A stretch of DNA of 64,000 bases from an uncultured Cocleimonas sp. (GCF_947495625.1 NZ_CANLZW010000012.1:1-64000); one strand, 5' to 3'. Numbered from the stretch's first letter, positions 1 to 10,026 are shown. Notes: generated from the sequence alone by a model not told the origin. Numbers and translations: made by a program.

Positions 1-1715
1 ACCGTGACCGGTACAGTCACCAGTGGCAACACCAGTAACGCAAGTGATACAGGAACGGTAACGATTACGGATAACGATATAGTATCGATTACTATCGGTG
101 ACCTTATGGTTACAGAAGATGTAGGTACAGCTAATGTGCCAGTAACTTTAAGTACACCAAGTTCAGTCGATACAGTGATTGATATAGTGACTTCAACAGG
201 TACAGCAGGTACGGACGATTACACTGTGACTACAACTACGGTCACGATCCCAGCGGGTCAAACTACAGTAAATGTTGTTATTCCAGTGACTGACGACAGT
301 ATTGATGAGCCGAATGAGACCTTTAGTGTTAACGGGACAGTGACCAGTGGAAACACCGCGAATACCGATCCGAGTGGTACGGTAACGATCACCGATAACG
401 ATGCGGCACCAACAGTAACGATCGGTGATGTATCTACGTCAGAAGATTCAGGAACAGTAACGGTCCCTGTGAGCATTGATATTGTGAGCTCAGTTGATAC
501 CGTGATTGATATCGTGACAGCGACCGGTGCAGCGGGTAGCACAGATTACACAGAGACTACGACCACAGTGACGATCCCAGCGGGTGAAACAACAGTTGAT
601 GTAACGATCCCGGTGATTGATGACAGTATTGATGAGCCGAGTGAAGACTTTAGTGTTAACGGTACAGTGACCAGTGGCAACACCGCGAATACCGATCCGA
701 GTGGTACGGTAACGATCACCGATAACGATGCGGCACCAACAGTAACGATCGGTGATGTATCTACGTCAGAAGATTCAGGAACAGTAACGGTCCCTGTGAA
801 CATTGATATTGTGAGCTCAGTTGATACCGTGATTGATATCACAACCTCTACCGGTACAGCGGGTACGTCAGATTACACAGAGACGACAACAACAGTGACG
901 ATCCCAGCGGGTGAAACAACAGTTGATGTAACGATCCCGGTGATTGATGACAGTATTGATGAGCCGAGTGAAGACTTTAGTGTTAACGGTACAGTGACAA
1001 GTGGCAACACCGCGAATACCGATCCGAGTGGTACGGTAACGATCACCGATAACGATGCGGCACCAACAGTAACGATCGGTGATGTATCTACGTCAGAAGA
1101 TTCAGGAACAGTAACGGTCCCTGTGAGCATTGATATTGTGAGCTCAGTTGATACCGTGATTGATATCACAACCTCTACCGGTACAGCGGGTACGTCAGAT
1201 TACACAGAGACGACAACAACAGTGACGATCCCAGCGGGTCAGACAACGGTTGATGTGACGATCCCGGTAACAGACGACAGCATTGATGAGCCGAGTGAAG
1301 ACTTTAGTGTTAACGGTACAGTGACCAGTGGCAACACCGCGAATACCGATCCAAGCGGTACGGTAACGATCACCGATAACGATGCTGCACCGACGGTAGC
1401 GATTGGAGATGTAACGACAGCAGAGGATTCTGTCACAGTGACAGTACCTGTAAGTATTGATGTGGTTAGCTCAGTTGATACCGTGATTGATATCGTGACA
1501 GCGACCGGTACAGCGGGTAGTGCAGATTACACAGAGACTACCACTACGGTTACGATCCCAGCGGGTGAAACAACGGTTAATGTAACGATCCCGGTGATTG
1601 ATGACAGTATTGATGAGCCGAATGAGACCTTTAGTGTTAACGGGACAGTGACCAGTGGAAACACCGCGAATTCCGATCCGAGTGGTACGGTAACGATCAC
1701 AGATAACGATGCTGC
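1..1715 (+). repeat. Tandem 327-bp coding repeats (109 aa each)
   Basis: The string GATGAGCCGA recurs at 304, 631, 958, 1285 and 1612, an exact 327-bp spacing, and long stretches between copies are identical in DNA. The array covers at least five units and continues past the left edge. The nucleotide-level identity suggests recent duplication or gene conversion, and assembly collapse is a real risk here. Confidence 0.95.
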
Positions 1716-4700
1716 TCTTATTGTAGCTGAAAATGTTATTGCAGTAGATCCAGTGAACGGTGTAATAGGAGGTACGATCCCAGAGAACGTTCTGACTAAC
1801 GATACTTTAAATGACTCTCCTATTGATCCAACTGAGGTGACCTTAGCACCGATCACAGAAGGTCCATTAAGTGTGAATGCAGATGGTACTGTGATTGTTG
1901 CTCCAAACACACCAGCGGGTTCTTATACTGTAACGTACCAGATCTGTGAAATTCTTAATCCAACAAACTGTGATTCAGCAACTGTCACGGTAACTGTTGA
2001 AGCAGCACCTATAGAAGCGAATGATGTATTAGCAGCATCACCAGTTGATGGCGTTAATGGCGGAAACATTGCTGAGAATGTATTGGCTAACGATACATTA
2101 AATGGTGTTCCAGTCACTCCAGAAAATGTAACTATACAGCCAGTAACTACAGGCCCATTAACTGTCAATGCTGATGGTACTGTATCTGTTGCAGCTGGAA
2201 CTCCAGGCGGTACTTATACAGTGGAATACACCATTTGTGAGGTACTTAACCCTGACAATTGTGATACTGCAAGTGTGACAGTCACAGTTATTGTTAACTT
2301 ACCACCAGTTGCTAAAGATGACAGTGTGGAAGAACAGCCTTTAGGTCAGTCAGTTACGATTAAAACTGTAGCTAATGATAACGACCCTGAAGGTGAATTA
2401 GATGTAACATCTGTTCGTATTCAGGACCTTTCTGGTAATCCTGTAACTACATTAATTGTTCCAAATGAAGGTACATGGACAGTTGATTCTGCTACTGGAG
2501 ATATTACTTTTACTCCAGAACCAGGTTATTTGGGTGATCCAAAACCTGTTCAATATACAGTGAAAGATACTACTGGTCTTGAGTCTAATATCGCTACAGT
2601 GACTATTGATTATGAAGAGCCAGCCGCTATTGCAGGTACAGTGTGGTTAGATCGAGATAAAGACAACGAGATCGATCCAGACGAAGACCGTAAAACAGGT
2701 TGGACGCTAAAGATCAAAGATAAGGATGGTAACGTTATCGCCACTACGGTAACTGATGCTCAAGGTAATTACTCTGTTACGGGGTTAATTCCTGCTGAGT
2801 ATACTGTTGAGTTCTTCAATACTAATGGTACGTTGATTACAACTAAGTCAACGGGTGATCTTGAGTCAGGTGAAACTTTAGACCTGCCATTACCAGTAGA
2901 TCCTAGTGGTGTGGTGTATGACAGTACTACTCGTGAAGTTTTGGCTGGAGTTACTTTGCAACTTGTAAACTCACAGGGAACTCCTGTTGATGTAAGCTGT
3001 GTCGGTGAAGGTCAGCAAAGTCAGGTTACTACAGAAGATGGTATCTATGCTTTCGATGTCTATCCTAATGCGCATTCAAGTTGTCAAAATGGTGAAACAT
3101 ATACGATTAAGATAGTTTCATCGCCAGCTGGTTACTACACAGACAGCACCATCATTCCACCACAAATAGGTGTGTATGACAGTGATGCGAATGAAGCTAA
3201 TTGTACGGTTGATGCGATCGCTAATAGTAATAGTTGTGAAGTGCAAGCTCAGCCTGATGCTCCTCAAGGTAATCAGGATACGACCTACTTTATGGACTTC
3301 TCATTAAGTTCTGGTGATAGCAATGTTATCTTTAATCACATTCCGCTTGATTCTCAGATAGCTCGTGTAACAGAACTTGATGATGACACCGTGTTGTTGA
3401 GTAAGTCAGCGAATAAGAAGCAGCTCAGTGTGGGAGATCAGCTTTACTACACGATACGAGCAGAAAATACGACTGAAGATGAAATCGATGTTGATGTTCG
3501 TGATGACTTACCGAAAGGCTTTAAGTTTGTATCAAGTGCTGCAAAGCTTACTAGAGCTGGTGCAGATAATAGCATTGGTACTGAAGACGATATCGTTACA
3601 AGAATCAAAGCGACTGGTACTGATCCAATTACTTTTGGTTCACTGACGCTAAAAGGAAAAGAGATTGTACAAATTGGTTATATCCTCAAAGTCGGAACGG
3701 CAGCGACGCAAGGAAATGCGGTGAATACAGTACAAGTATTTGCTTCTGGCTCTGAAGATGATATTGCTAGTAACATTGCTACTGCGACTGTTACCATCGT
3801 TGCTGATAGTGTGTTGGATCAATCTACCTTAATAGGTAAAGTATTCCATGACCGTGATGGTGACGGTTACCAAGACCCTGCGAATGTTACAGGACTTACA
3901 GTCAAGAGTGATTATTTCGGTTGGAACAGTTTACATCTGGGTGGTCTTAATGGACGAGTTAGCGTACTAGATGATCCAAGTAAATATCGCCAAGTGATTC
4001 GTATGCCTTACTCTAAGAAGAATGACTTCAAGGTAACTACTCAACAAGGAACAGTAATTACGATCGATAACCGTGGCCAGTTGAAGACAAGCCATACAGG
4101 CCAGAAGAAGAAAGGTCTGACTGCTCAGGATATCCGTGTTACTACTCGTAGAATACGAGGTATTCCGACACAGACTCCAGTGAAGGCTAAGCGTATTCCT
4201 GCTAAAGACACTGATGTGCTTGAAATCACAATCACAAATTACGGTATCAATGAAGAAGGTATCCCAGGTGTTCGTCTAGCAACGGTTGACGGTCTATTAA
4301 TAGAAACCGATGGATACGGACGTTATCACCTACCGGATGTTGATGGTGGACGACGTGGTTGGGGTAAGAACTTTATTCTTAAGGTAGACAAATCATCATT
4401 ACCGGTAGGCGCTAGATTTACCACAGAGAATCCAAGAGTGATACGTGTTACGAGTTCTGCACTGAGTAAAATTAACTTTGGTATTAAGTTGCCTGTGCAA
4501 CAGGCACCACAAACTAAGGCAACTAAACAAGCTGTTCAAAAAAGTGCCTCAAAGGTGGGGGGTGTCTCTACAAATACAGTTGAAGTGATGTTGAAAAGTA
4601 ATTTCTTCGAAACAAACAGCTCCACAGTATTAAAAGGTAATCAGAAAGTACTTGATGACATTGCAACTGCCGTTAAAAAGCATGGTAGTGCGTATGTTCA

Positions 4701-4818
4701 AATTATGGCAGATAAGGAAAATGCCACACTATCAAAGCTTCGTGCAAACAGTGTTAGAAAAGCTTTGCATAAACGATTAGGTAACTTAATGGGTCATGTG
4801 AAAGTAGAGTCTAAATAA
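1..4818 (+). CDS. Giant surface protein with Calx-beta-like tandem repeats and OmpA-like C-terminus (5' partial)
   Basis: The reading frame is open at the window edge, so the N-terminus is missing; about 1605 residues are visible. The first ~570 residues are near-identical 109-aa repeats with Calx-beta-like signatures (VTVPVSID, TVTIPAG, GTVTITDND). Next come two related ~100-aa modules ending in a Cys-x-Cys-containing strand (YQICEILNPTNCD type), a cadherin/CshA-like module (PPVAKDDSVEEQ), SdrD-B-like modules (GTVWLDRDKDNEIDPDED, GKVFHDRDGDGYQDP) and a DUF11-like module. The last ~75 residues look like a shortened OmpA-type peptidoglycan-binding domain. It is probably an exported surface or adhesin-like protein working with the downstream barrel protein. 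A copy of the interspersed G6 element is translated in the linker before the OmpA-like part. The domain calls are pattern recognition and the function is inferred. Confidence 0.75.
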   Translation, partial: TVTGTVTSGNTSNASDTGTVTITDNDIVSITIGDLMVTEDVGTANVPVTLSTPSSVDTVIDIVTSTGTAGTDDYTVTTTTVTIPAGQTTVNVVIPVTDDSIDEPNETFSVNGTVTSGNTANTDPSGTVTITDNDAAPTVTIGDVSTSEDSGTVTVPVSIDIVSSVDTVIDIVTATGAAGSTDYTETTTTVTIPAGETTVDVTIPVIDDSIDEPSEDFSVNGTVTSGNTANTDPSGTVTITDNDAAPTVTIGDVSTSEDSGTVTVPVNIDIVSSVDTVIDITTSTGTAGTSDYTETTTTVTIPAGETTVDVTIPVIDDSIDEPSEDFSVNGTVTSGNTANTDPSGTVTITDNDAAPTVTIGDVSTSEDSGTVTVPVSIDIVSSVDTVIDITTSTGTAGTSDYTETTTTVTIPAGQTTVDVTIPVTDDSIDEPSEDFSVNGTVTSGNTANTDPSGTVTITDNDAAPTVAIGDVTTAEDSVTVTVPVSIDVVSSVDTVIDIVTATGTAGSADYTETTTTVTIPAGETTVNVTIPVIDDSIDEPNETFSVNGTVTSGNTANSDPSGTVTITDNDAALIVAENVIAVDPVNGVIGGTIPENVLTNDTLNDSPIDPTEVTLAPITEGPLSVNADGTVIVAPNTPAGSYTVTYQICEILNPTNCDSATVTVTVEAAPIEANDVLAASPVDGVNGGNIAENVLANDTLNGVPVTPENVTIQPVTTGPLTVNADGTVSVAAGTPGGTYTVEYTICEVLNPDNCDTASVTVTVIVNLPPVAKDDSVEEQPLGQSVTIKTVANDNDPEGELDVTSVRIQDLSGNPVTTLIVPNEGTWTVDSATGDITFTPEPGYLGDPKPVQYTVKDTTGLESNIATVTIDYEEPAAIAGTVWLDRDKDNEIDPDEDRKTGWTLKIKDKDGNVIATTVTDAQGNYSVTGLIPAEYTVEFFNTNGTLITTKSTGDLESGETLDLPLPVDPSGVVYDSTTREVLAGVTLQLVNSQGTPVDVSCVGEGQQSQVTTEDGIYAFDVYPNAHSSCQNGETYTIKIVSSPAGYYTDSTIIPPQIGVYDSDANEANCTVDAIANSNSCEVQAQPDAPQGNQDTTYFMDFSLSSGDSNVIFNHIPLDSQIARVTELDDDTVLLSKSANKKQLSVGDQLYYTIRAENTTEDEIDVDVRDDLPKGFKFVSSAAKLTRAGADNSIGTEDDIVTRIKATGTDPITFGSLTLKGKEIVQIGYILKVGTAATQGNAVNTVQVFASGSEDDIASNIATATVTIVADSVLDQSTLIGKVFHDRDGDGYQDPANVTGLTVKSDYFGWNSLHLGGLNGRVSVLDDPSKYRQVIRMPYSKKNDFKVTTQQGTVITIDNRGQLKTSHTGQKKKGLTAQDIRVTTRRIRGIPTQTPVKAKRIPAKDTDVLEITITNYGINEEGIPGVRLATVDGLLIETDGYGRYHLPDVDGGRRGWGKNFILKVDKSSLPVGARFTTENPRVIRVTSSALSKINFGIKLPVQQAPQTKATKQAVQKSASKVGGVSTNTVEVMLKSNFFETNSSTVLKGNQKVLDDIATAVKKHGSAYVQIMADKENATLSKLRANSVRKALHKRLGNLMGHVKVESK
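4538..4567 (+). repeat. Interspersed G6 element, copy inside a reading frame
   Basis: An A-tract is followed by GTGCCTCAAAGGTGGGGGGT, a near-complete match to the ~30-bp family seen at gene ends elsewhere in the window. It is read in frame (about residues 1512-1521 of the visible protein, KSASKVGGVST) in the linker before the OmpA-like domain. Confidence 0.8.
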
Positions 4819-4938
4819 GACACTGATCTCAAAGAGGCTATGAACATAGCTATAAATAAAAAGAAGAATCATAAAGACAAGGATGTCTGTTAATTCGAAT
4901 TAATAAAAATAAGACCAACGAACAAAACAGGTTTAAAA

Positions 4939-7900
4939 ATGAAAAAAAGACTGCCAATTCAGAAGAATCATAATTCTGTTATGACTGCTCGAAAATCACC
5001 GCTTTTTAATAAAGCGTTAATAGGTCTAGTTATGTGTAGCGCCTGTGTGCTTGCTCAGGCAACCGATAACAACATCACTACCAGTTCCTATTCAATCAAA
5101 GTCGTTAAAAAACAGGCTAGCGATACTGATGTTGCAGAATCTCAAAATGTGTCAGAACCAGTAATAAATAAAGAACAAGTAAGTTCTACACAAAGAACGA
5201 TTCGTCTTAGAGATGGTGGTGTTATATGGGTCAGTAATGATCCCTCTACGTTAACCCCAATTCTTGATGTAAAAACAAGTAAAGATATCGAAGTTTCTGG
5301 AAGTCATTTTGAATCTCCTATTTCTTTTACATTAAATACAAATTATGCAGCCTTTATTAAGAATTGGGAATTGTCTATTTATAGAGCTAGTGATGAAGAT
5401 GAACGTAAACCAATAACTACATTTACAGGCTCTAAATTATTAAATGGCCAGACTGTCAAATGGAATGGTTCTGTTATGAATGGAAAGCCATTAGCAGCAG
5501 GAGATGAATTAAAGTACATTTTAACGGTTAAGGATAAAGCCGGTCATATTGACACTACGAATGCTCGTAAAATGTACTTACAAGGACCTGGTAGAAACTT
5601 TGATAATGATAACGAAGTAAGCCTAAACCTCGAAAATAACCTCGATAGACAGACAATACCAATTTATGGATCTCGGGTACGCATCTCTGGTAATGATATT
5701 GTAGAAGGCAATCAAATTTCCATTGATGGTGAAAAAATTACTGTTTCAGAACAGCGTTTCGTTCTGGAAAGATTGTTACCTGAAGGCAGTCATTCATTTG
5801 ATGTCAAAATATCAGATAAAAATAAACAAGCGTATAGCAAATCGTTAGATATAGATGTAAATAGTCGATATATGTTTATGGTGGGTTTAGCCGACGTTAC
5901 AGTTGGTGAAGGCAAGGTATCTGGAAATCTAGAAACACTCAGTGATGGTGACAAATACCTTGATGGTGATATCTTTGTTGATGGTCGTTTAGCCTTCTAC
6001 CTAAAAGGTAAAATCAAAGGTAAATATCTTATTACTGCCCAGATGGATACGGGGACCGATGAAATTGAAAACCTGTTTGATGATATCCATAAAAAAGACG
6101 CACAAAGTCTATTCCGAAGACTAGACCCGGATAAGTACTACCCGGTTTATGGTGATGACTCGACGATTATTGATGATACTAATAGTCAGGGAAAGATGTA
6201 TGTGCGTGTTGATTGGGATAAATCTCGTGCAATATGGGGTAATTTTAATACAGATATGACAGGTACAGAGTTAAGCGCTTTTAATAGAAGTTTATATGGA
6301 GCCAAGCTTAATCATAAAAGTACTAAAATAACGAGTAATGGTGATCATAAAACCGACGTCACGATGTTTGCATCTGAAGCGCAGAGTGCCTTTAGACATA
6401 ATCAATTTCTGGGGACTGGCGGCAGTCTCTATTATTTGAAAGATACTGATATTGTCGTTGGTTCAGAAAAAATATGGGTAGAGATACGAGACCGAAACAG
6501 TGAAAGAGCAATCAGCACTATTGTTATGGAAGAAGGTCGTGATTATGAAATTGATGATTTTCAAGGCCGTATCATTTTACATCGCCCTCTATTGCAAATT
6601 GCTGAACAAGCAAATCCATCATTAGTAAAAGATAACCCTTTAGATGGTGATCAAGTCTACTTGATGGTCGATTATGAATATGTACCTGATAATTTTGATA
6701 GTGATAAAGCTAGTTATGGTGGGCGTGGTAAGGTCTGGTTGAATGATCATTTTGCAGTAGGTGGAAGTTACGCCCATGAAAATCGGAATGATGATGATTA
6801 CGATCTCCAAGGTATTGATATCACTCTTAAAAAGTCAAAAGGAACTTACCTTGTTGCAGAATATGCAGAAAGTAAATCTTTACAAACATCAGGTAATTTT
6901 AAATCTGATGATGGTGGTTTGAATTTTAATGATTTTATTTCAAGTGATAGTTTGGCGAATAAAACAGGTACAGCTTACAGCTTAGAGGCTCGAGCCAACC
7001 TTGAAGATTTTAGTAAAAAAACGGGTGTTTTAGGTGCCTGGTATAAACATCGCGATGCTGGTTTCTCTAGCGCTCGATTAGATCAGGGAATTGAAACTAT
7101 CGATGCTGGATTAGAAGCAATCGTAGAAGTTAATGATGCGCTAAAACTTTCAGCAAGATCAACAATGTTAGATAAAAAAGGCACCAGTAAGGTTACTACA
7201 GCTAGTGTTCAGGGTGATTACGAATTAAATAAAAAAGTAACTCTGAGTGCAGAAGTTCGTCATATTAAAGAAGAAGATCTTAGTGAGAATGCTAATACAG
7301 TCCAATCAATAGACGGTGAAGGCACGCTCGCTGCTTTTAAGGTTGGTTACGATGTTAATAAAGATATTAACTTGTACGTAATCGCCCAAAGCACACTTAA
7401 TAAAAGTGGCGCTTATACATCAAATGATTTATTCACCATTGGAACTAAGTCCAAATTAACTGAAAAGATAGATCTGAATGCTGAGTACAGCACAGGAGAA
7501 CGTGGAGAAGCCGCGACACTGGGTGCAGATTATAAGCTGAGTAAGGATCATACGATTTATACAAACTATACTTTATCGTCAGACAGTACAGAAGATAAGC
7601 AAAATCTGTTCACTGTGGGTCAAAGAAAAACTATTAGTAATCGACTCAAAGTATTTACCGAACATCAATTTACTTACGAATCAGCCCAGACAGGCATAGG
7701 CCATACATTTGGTATTGATCATGATTATAATGACGATGTGACCTTAAGTGCTTCCGTGCAGACGGCACGTCTTGATAAGGAAGAGGGTGGAATTACAGAT
7801 CGTGATGCATTCTCAGTAGGTCTCACTTATGAAAAGGGTAAAAGCACAGGAAGCTCGCGAATAGAATATCGCCGCGATAAGGGTACATCTGAACTCAGCC

Positions 7901-8529
7901 CGGAAGAGACCGATCAATGGGTAACAACTAACAGACTAAATTATCGTTTAAGTCCTTCATTACGTTTGCAAGGTAAACTTAATTACTCTGTTACTAATGA
8001 TAAAGAAGGTAATACCAAGGATGCAAAGTTTATTGAAAGTGGCCTTGGGTTTGCTTATCGTCCTGTTAATAATGATCGCCTGAATATATTAGGTCGTCTA
8101 ACCTATCTTTATGATTTACAACCTATTTCGCAAAGTACTAATACAGATGAAAAATCTTTAACCGCAAGTCTCGAAGGTAGCTATCAAATCGATCAGAAAT
8201 GGCAAGTAGGCGGAAAAGTCGCACATAAGTTGGGTGAGCTTCGAACAGATAGAGATGCAGGTGACTGGGAGAAAAATGATGCAACATTAGTGGCAACAAG
8301 TGTGACTTATCACCTCAGCCATAAATGGGATGCAATGGCACAATACCATTGGCTGAATTCAGACGAATCACAGGATACTCAACATGGCGCGATGATATCG
8401 GTTGATCGCCATATAGGTAAAAATATGAAGATTGGAATAGGGTATAACTTTACTTCGTTTAATGATGATTTAAGAAATACGGATGGGGATGCTAAAGGAT
8501 GGTTTATCAACCTGGTTGGTAAATTTTAA
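4939..8529 (+). CDS. Large outer-membrane beta-barrel protein
   Basis: 1196 aa. A long N-terminus with a hydrophobic stretch (about residues 28-42, ALIGLVMCSACVLAQA) fits a signal peptide. It is followed by a periplasmic beta-rich region with FlgD/Ig-like features (residues ~95-320). From about residue 330 there is a long barrel-like part of alternating short strands ending in the hydrophobic-aromatic pattern WFINLVGKF, a typical outer-membrane C-terminal signal. It starts 120 bp after the giant surface protein on the same strand, and a strong terminator follows. I infer that the two form a pair, with the barrel anchoring or exporting the surface protein. The exact family is not recognised; a TonB-receptor identity is unlikely because no plug or TonB box was seen. 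Confidence 0.7.
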   Translation: MKKRLPIQKNHNSVMTARKSPLFNKALIGLVMCSACVLAQATDNNITTSSYSIKVVKKQASDTDVAESQNVSEPVINKEQVSSTQRTIRLRDGGVIWVSNDPSTLTPILDVKTSKDIEVSGSHFESPISFTLNTNYAAFIKNWELSIYRASDEDERKPITTFTGSKLLNGQTVKWNGSVMNGKPLAAGDELKYILTVKDKAGHIDTTNARKMYLQGPGRNFDNDNEVSLNLENNLDRQTIPIYGSRVRISGNDIVEGNQISIDGEKITVSEQRFVLERLLPEGSHSFDVKISDKNKQAYSKSLDIDVNSRYMFMVGLADVTVGEGKVSGNLETLSDGDKYLDGDIFVDGRLAFYLKGKIKGKYLITAQMDTGTDEIENLFDDIHKKDAQSLFRRLDPDKYYPVYGDDSTIIDDTNSQGKMYVRVDWDKSRAIWGNFNTDMTGTELSAFNRSLYGAKLNHKSTKITSNGDHKTDVTMFASEAQSAFRHNQFLGTGGSLYYLKDTDIVVGSEKIWVEIRDRNSERAISTIVMEEGRDYEIDDFQGRIILHRPLLQIAEQANPSLVKDNPLDGDQVYLMVDYEYVPDNFDSDKASYGGRGKVWLNDHFAVGGSYAHENRNDDDYDLQGIDITLKKSKGTYLVAEYAESKSLQTSGNFKSDDGGLNFNDFISSDSLANKTGTAYSLEARANLEDFSKKTGVLGAWYKHRDAGFSSARLDQGIETIDAGLEAIVEVNDALKLSARSTMLDKKGTSKVTTASVQGDYELNKKVTLSAEVRHIKEEDLSENANTVQSIDGEGTLAAFKVGYDVNKDINLYVIAQSTLNKSGAYTSNDLFTIGTKSKLTEKIDLNAEYSTGERGEAATLGADYKLSKDHTIYTNYTLSSDSTEDKQNLFTVGQRKTISNRLKVFTEHQFTYESAQTGIGHTFGIDHDYNDDVTLSASVQTARLDKEEGGITDRDAFSVGLTYEKGKSTGSSRIEYRRDKGTSELSPEETDQWVTTNRLNYRLSPSLRLQGKLNYSVTNDKEGNTKDAKFIESGLGFAYRPVNNDRLNILGRLTYLYDLQPISQSTNTDEKSLTASLEGSYQIDQKWQVGGKVAHKLGELRTDRDAGDWEKNDATLVATSVTYHLSHKWDAMAQYHWLNSDESQDTQHGAMISVDRHIGKNMKIGIGYNFTSFNDDLRNTDGDAKGWFINLVGKF

Positions 8530-8554
8530 GTATAAATCGTTATCTCGTAGATAT

Positions 8555-8581
8555 GTGCCCACAGTATGTGGGCATTTTTTA
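8555..8581 (+). terminator. Rho-independent terminator after the barrel gene
   Basis: A perfect 7-bp stem, GCCCACA (8557-8563) and TGTGGGC (8567-8573), with a 3-nt loop is followed by a run of T. It closes the two-gene surface-protein unit. Confidence 0.9.
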
Positions 8582-8961
8582 TGGGTGTTTAATATATTTA
8601 TTAGAAATTAATACTCCTTTCTAATTAAATAATATTACCATCACTTATAATTAAAATTCATATAGACTAGATTTTCGTTTGAGTCTACCTCATAAGCAAC
8701 GTCAATAAAGTTAGAGTCGCTTATCAATCTATTCGGCTCGTTATTTTTCTTAAACTAAATAGAATTTATTCAGGACTAGGTTAATTTTTTGTTATAAGGG
8801 TTTTACCCCAATAGGGATATTCAGAAACACTAATATACGGGTATACTGTTCGAATCAATTTTCGACCAAGAAGTTTTTATTGTTAATATTAACGTTTATT
8901 AATCGTTCAAAAAGACTTTTTGCTTAACCTTATTTATAAAAAGATTTAAGAGGAATATCCA
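8582..8961. other. 380-bp intergenic region with a promoter-like segment
   Basis: AT-rich, with no open reading frame I would call. It contains the NarL-like inverted repeat at 8804-8819 and a possible -10 element TATACT at 8842-8847, putting the site centre at about -42 of a predicted start near 8854. AGAGGA just upstream of the ATG at 8962 is a good ribosome-binding site. Confidence 0.5.
8804..8819 (+). promoter_or_regulatory. NarL/LuxR-type 7-2-7 inverted repeat, site 1
   Basis: TACCCCA-AT-AGGGATA. The two heptamers form an imperfect inverted repeat with a 2-bp spacer, the geometry known for NarL/NarP-type sites. The same motif occurs upstream of dsrA and of the DsrC paralogue at 17.8 kb. 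It lies 143 bp upstream of the 64-aa gene. Confidence 0.55.
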
Positions 8962-9156
8962 ATGAATCAGGAATATTACGATGCAGTTGTTGCAATGGAA
9001 AAAGCAGGTGTGGATTCTGAGTATCTACAAGGCTGGCAGGGTGGGTACCTTGTAAATCCTGAGCGTGAAGAGCAACGCGTTACTGATGCATACGAAGCTG
9101 GTTATGCTGACGGTACTGAAAAGAATATGGATGGTTACAAAGAGTGGGTTAAGTAA
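8962..9156 (+). CDS. Small 64-aa protein, faintly RMF-like
   Basis: 64 aa, acidic, soluble, no signal peptide. It has two glycine/tyrosine segments (QGWQGGYL at 24-31 and AYEAGYADG at 44-52). The second resembles the GYxAG segment of ribosome modulation factor, but the match is short and no function should be taken from it. AGAGGA lies at a good distance from the ATG. The gene stands alone, with its own promoter region carrying the NarL-like site and its own terminator. That site is shared with dsrA, so expression together with sulfur oxidation genes is plausible. It is a real gene by RBS, promoter and terminator; function unknown. Confidence 0.7.
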   Translation: MNQEYYDAVVAMEKAGVDSEYLQGWQGGYLVNPEREEQRVTDAYEAGYADGTEKNMDGYKEWVK

Positions 9157-9179
9157 TTTCTTATTTGTAGCTATAAAGA

Positions 9180-9220
9180 AGACATAAAAAAAGCAGGCTT
9201 AGCCTGCTTTTTTTATGTCT
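9180..9220. terminator. Bidirectional terminator after the 64-aa gene
   Basis: A long near-perfect palindrome centred on GCAGGC-TTA-GCCTGC and flanked by A7 and T7, so it can work in both directions. Confidence 0.92.
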
Positions 9221-9248
9221 GTAATTACTACTTGTAAACCCTATAAAT

Positions 9249-9283
9249 TAAAAACACACCCCCACACTTCAAGGGTGTTTTTC
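9249..9283 (-). repeat. Divergent C-rich element that forms a proper terminator hairpin
   Basis: An A-run, CACACCCCCACACTTCAAGG, then GTGTTTTT: the layout of the interspersed element, but with CACCC pairing to GGGTG and a T-run. It lies between convergent genes and looks like a functional terminator version of the family. Confidence 0.55.
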
Positions 9284-9295
9284 TAATAATTTTTT

Positions 9296-9928
9296 TTAAG
9301 CCGGTTTATCTCTCAATAATACATGTCGAGAATCTAATGCTTCTCCACCCACATCTTTGATTTCATCTTCAACTAATCCTACAGATTTCACGGTCTTCTT
9401 AAACAGGGCGTAAAATTCTGGCATAAGTACTTGCTGGATATAATCTAATGCCCATTGTCTATCATTTGGGCCGAGTACGTCAGATATATTATTGCCAAAT
9501 TCACGACCCATGGAAAAACCAGGTTGGTGTTTTTCTGTATCCCATTTTGTATCTGAATAGGATTCAAAACGCGCATTGAGTTTTTCTATAAAAGGAGTTC
9601 TGTAATCACCTGGACCACTGAAATCTCGCGCATTATCTTGTACATGATCAGATACTTTTTGTGCGTACATGCTGATTAGCGCAGCTCGATCTTCATCATT
9701 AATTGTTTCATGAACAATGCGATCTAGGGCTTGGATCATAAAAGCCATGACTTCTTCGATGACTTCAATACGTTGTACTTGCGAATCTACCTGAAAATTT
9801 TCATTCTCAATTTCTAATAGGGTTTGCATGCCGATTTTCCAGCTATTAAAAGCAAGAACACTCACTGCATCTTCAACCGATACTTCGCGTTCTTCTTTGC
9901 TCCACTTTGTTTTGATACGAATTCGCAT
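9296..9928 (-). CDS. Conserved-looking hypothetical protein, 210 aa
   Basis: 210 aa, largely helical, soluble, no signal peptide, membrane segment or recognised catalytic motif. The N-terminus (MRIRIKTKWSKEEREV) has a short basic strand, then helices rich in Glu, Val and Gln. The gene is monocistronic, convergent with the 64-aa gene and divergent from the Sfum_1244-like gene. Codon use looks like the neighbours. I do not recognise the family. Confidence 0.6.
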   Translation of the reverse strand: MRIRIKTKWSKEEREVSVEDAVSVLAFNSWKIGMQTLLEIENENFQVDSQVQRIEVIEEVMAFMIQALDRIVHETINDEDRAALISMYAQKVSDHVQDNARDFSGPGDYRTPFIEKLNARFESYSDTKWDTEKHQPGFSMGREFGNNISDVLGPNDRQWALDYIQQVLMPEFYALFKKTVKSVGLVEDEIKDVGGEALDSRHVLLRDKPA

Positions 9929-10026
9929 ATTGATTTCCAGTTGGTATATGGCGGAATTTATATGGGAATTATAGGTATCTCTTAAGGAAAAGCGAATACC
10001 TCTTTAAAACCTTGTATTATTCATTT

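Noticed and set aside
1-1715. Tandem 327-bp repeats as a CRISPR array
   Set aside because: Units are coding, in frame and without spacer-repeat alternation; they encode protein domains.
258-2168. Long open frames on the minus strand across the repeat region
   Set aside because: They mirror the Thr/Val-rich coding strand, repeat with the same 327-bp period and have no ribosome-binding sites.
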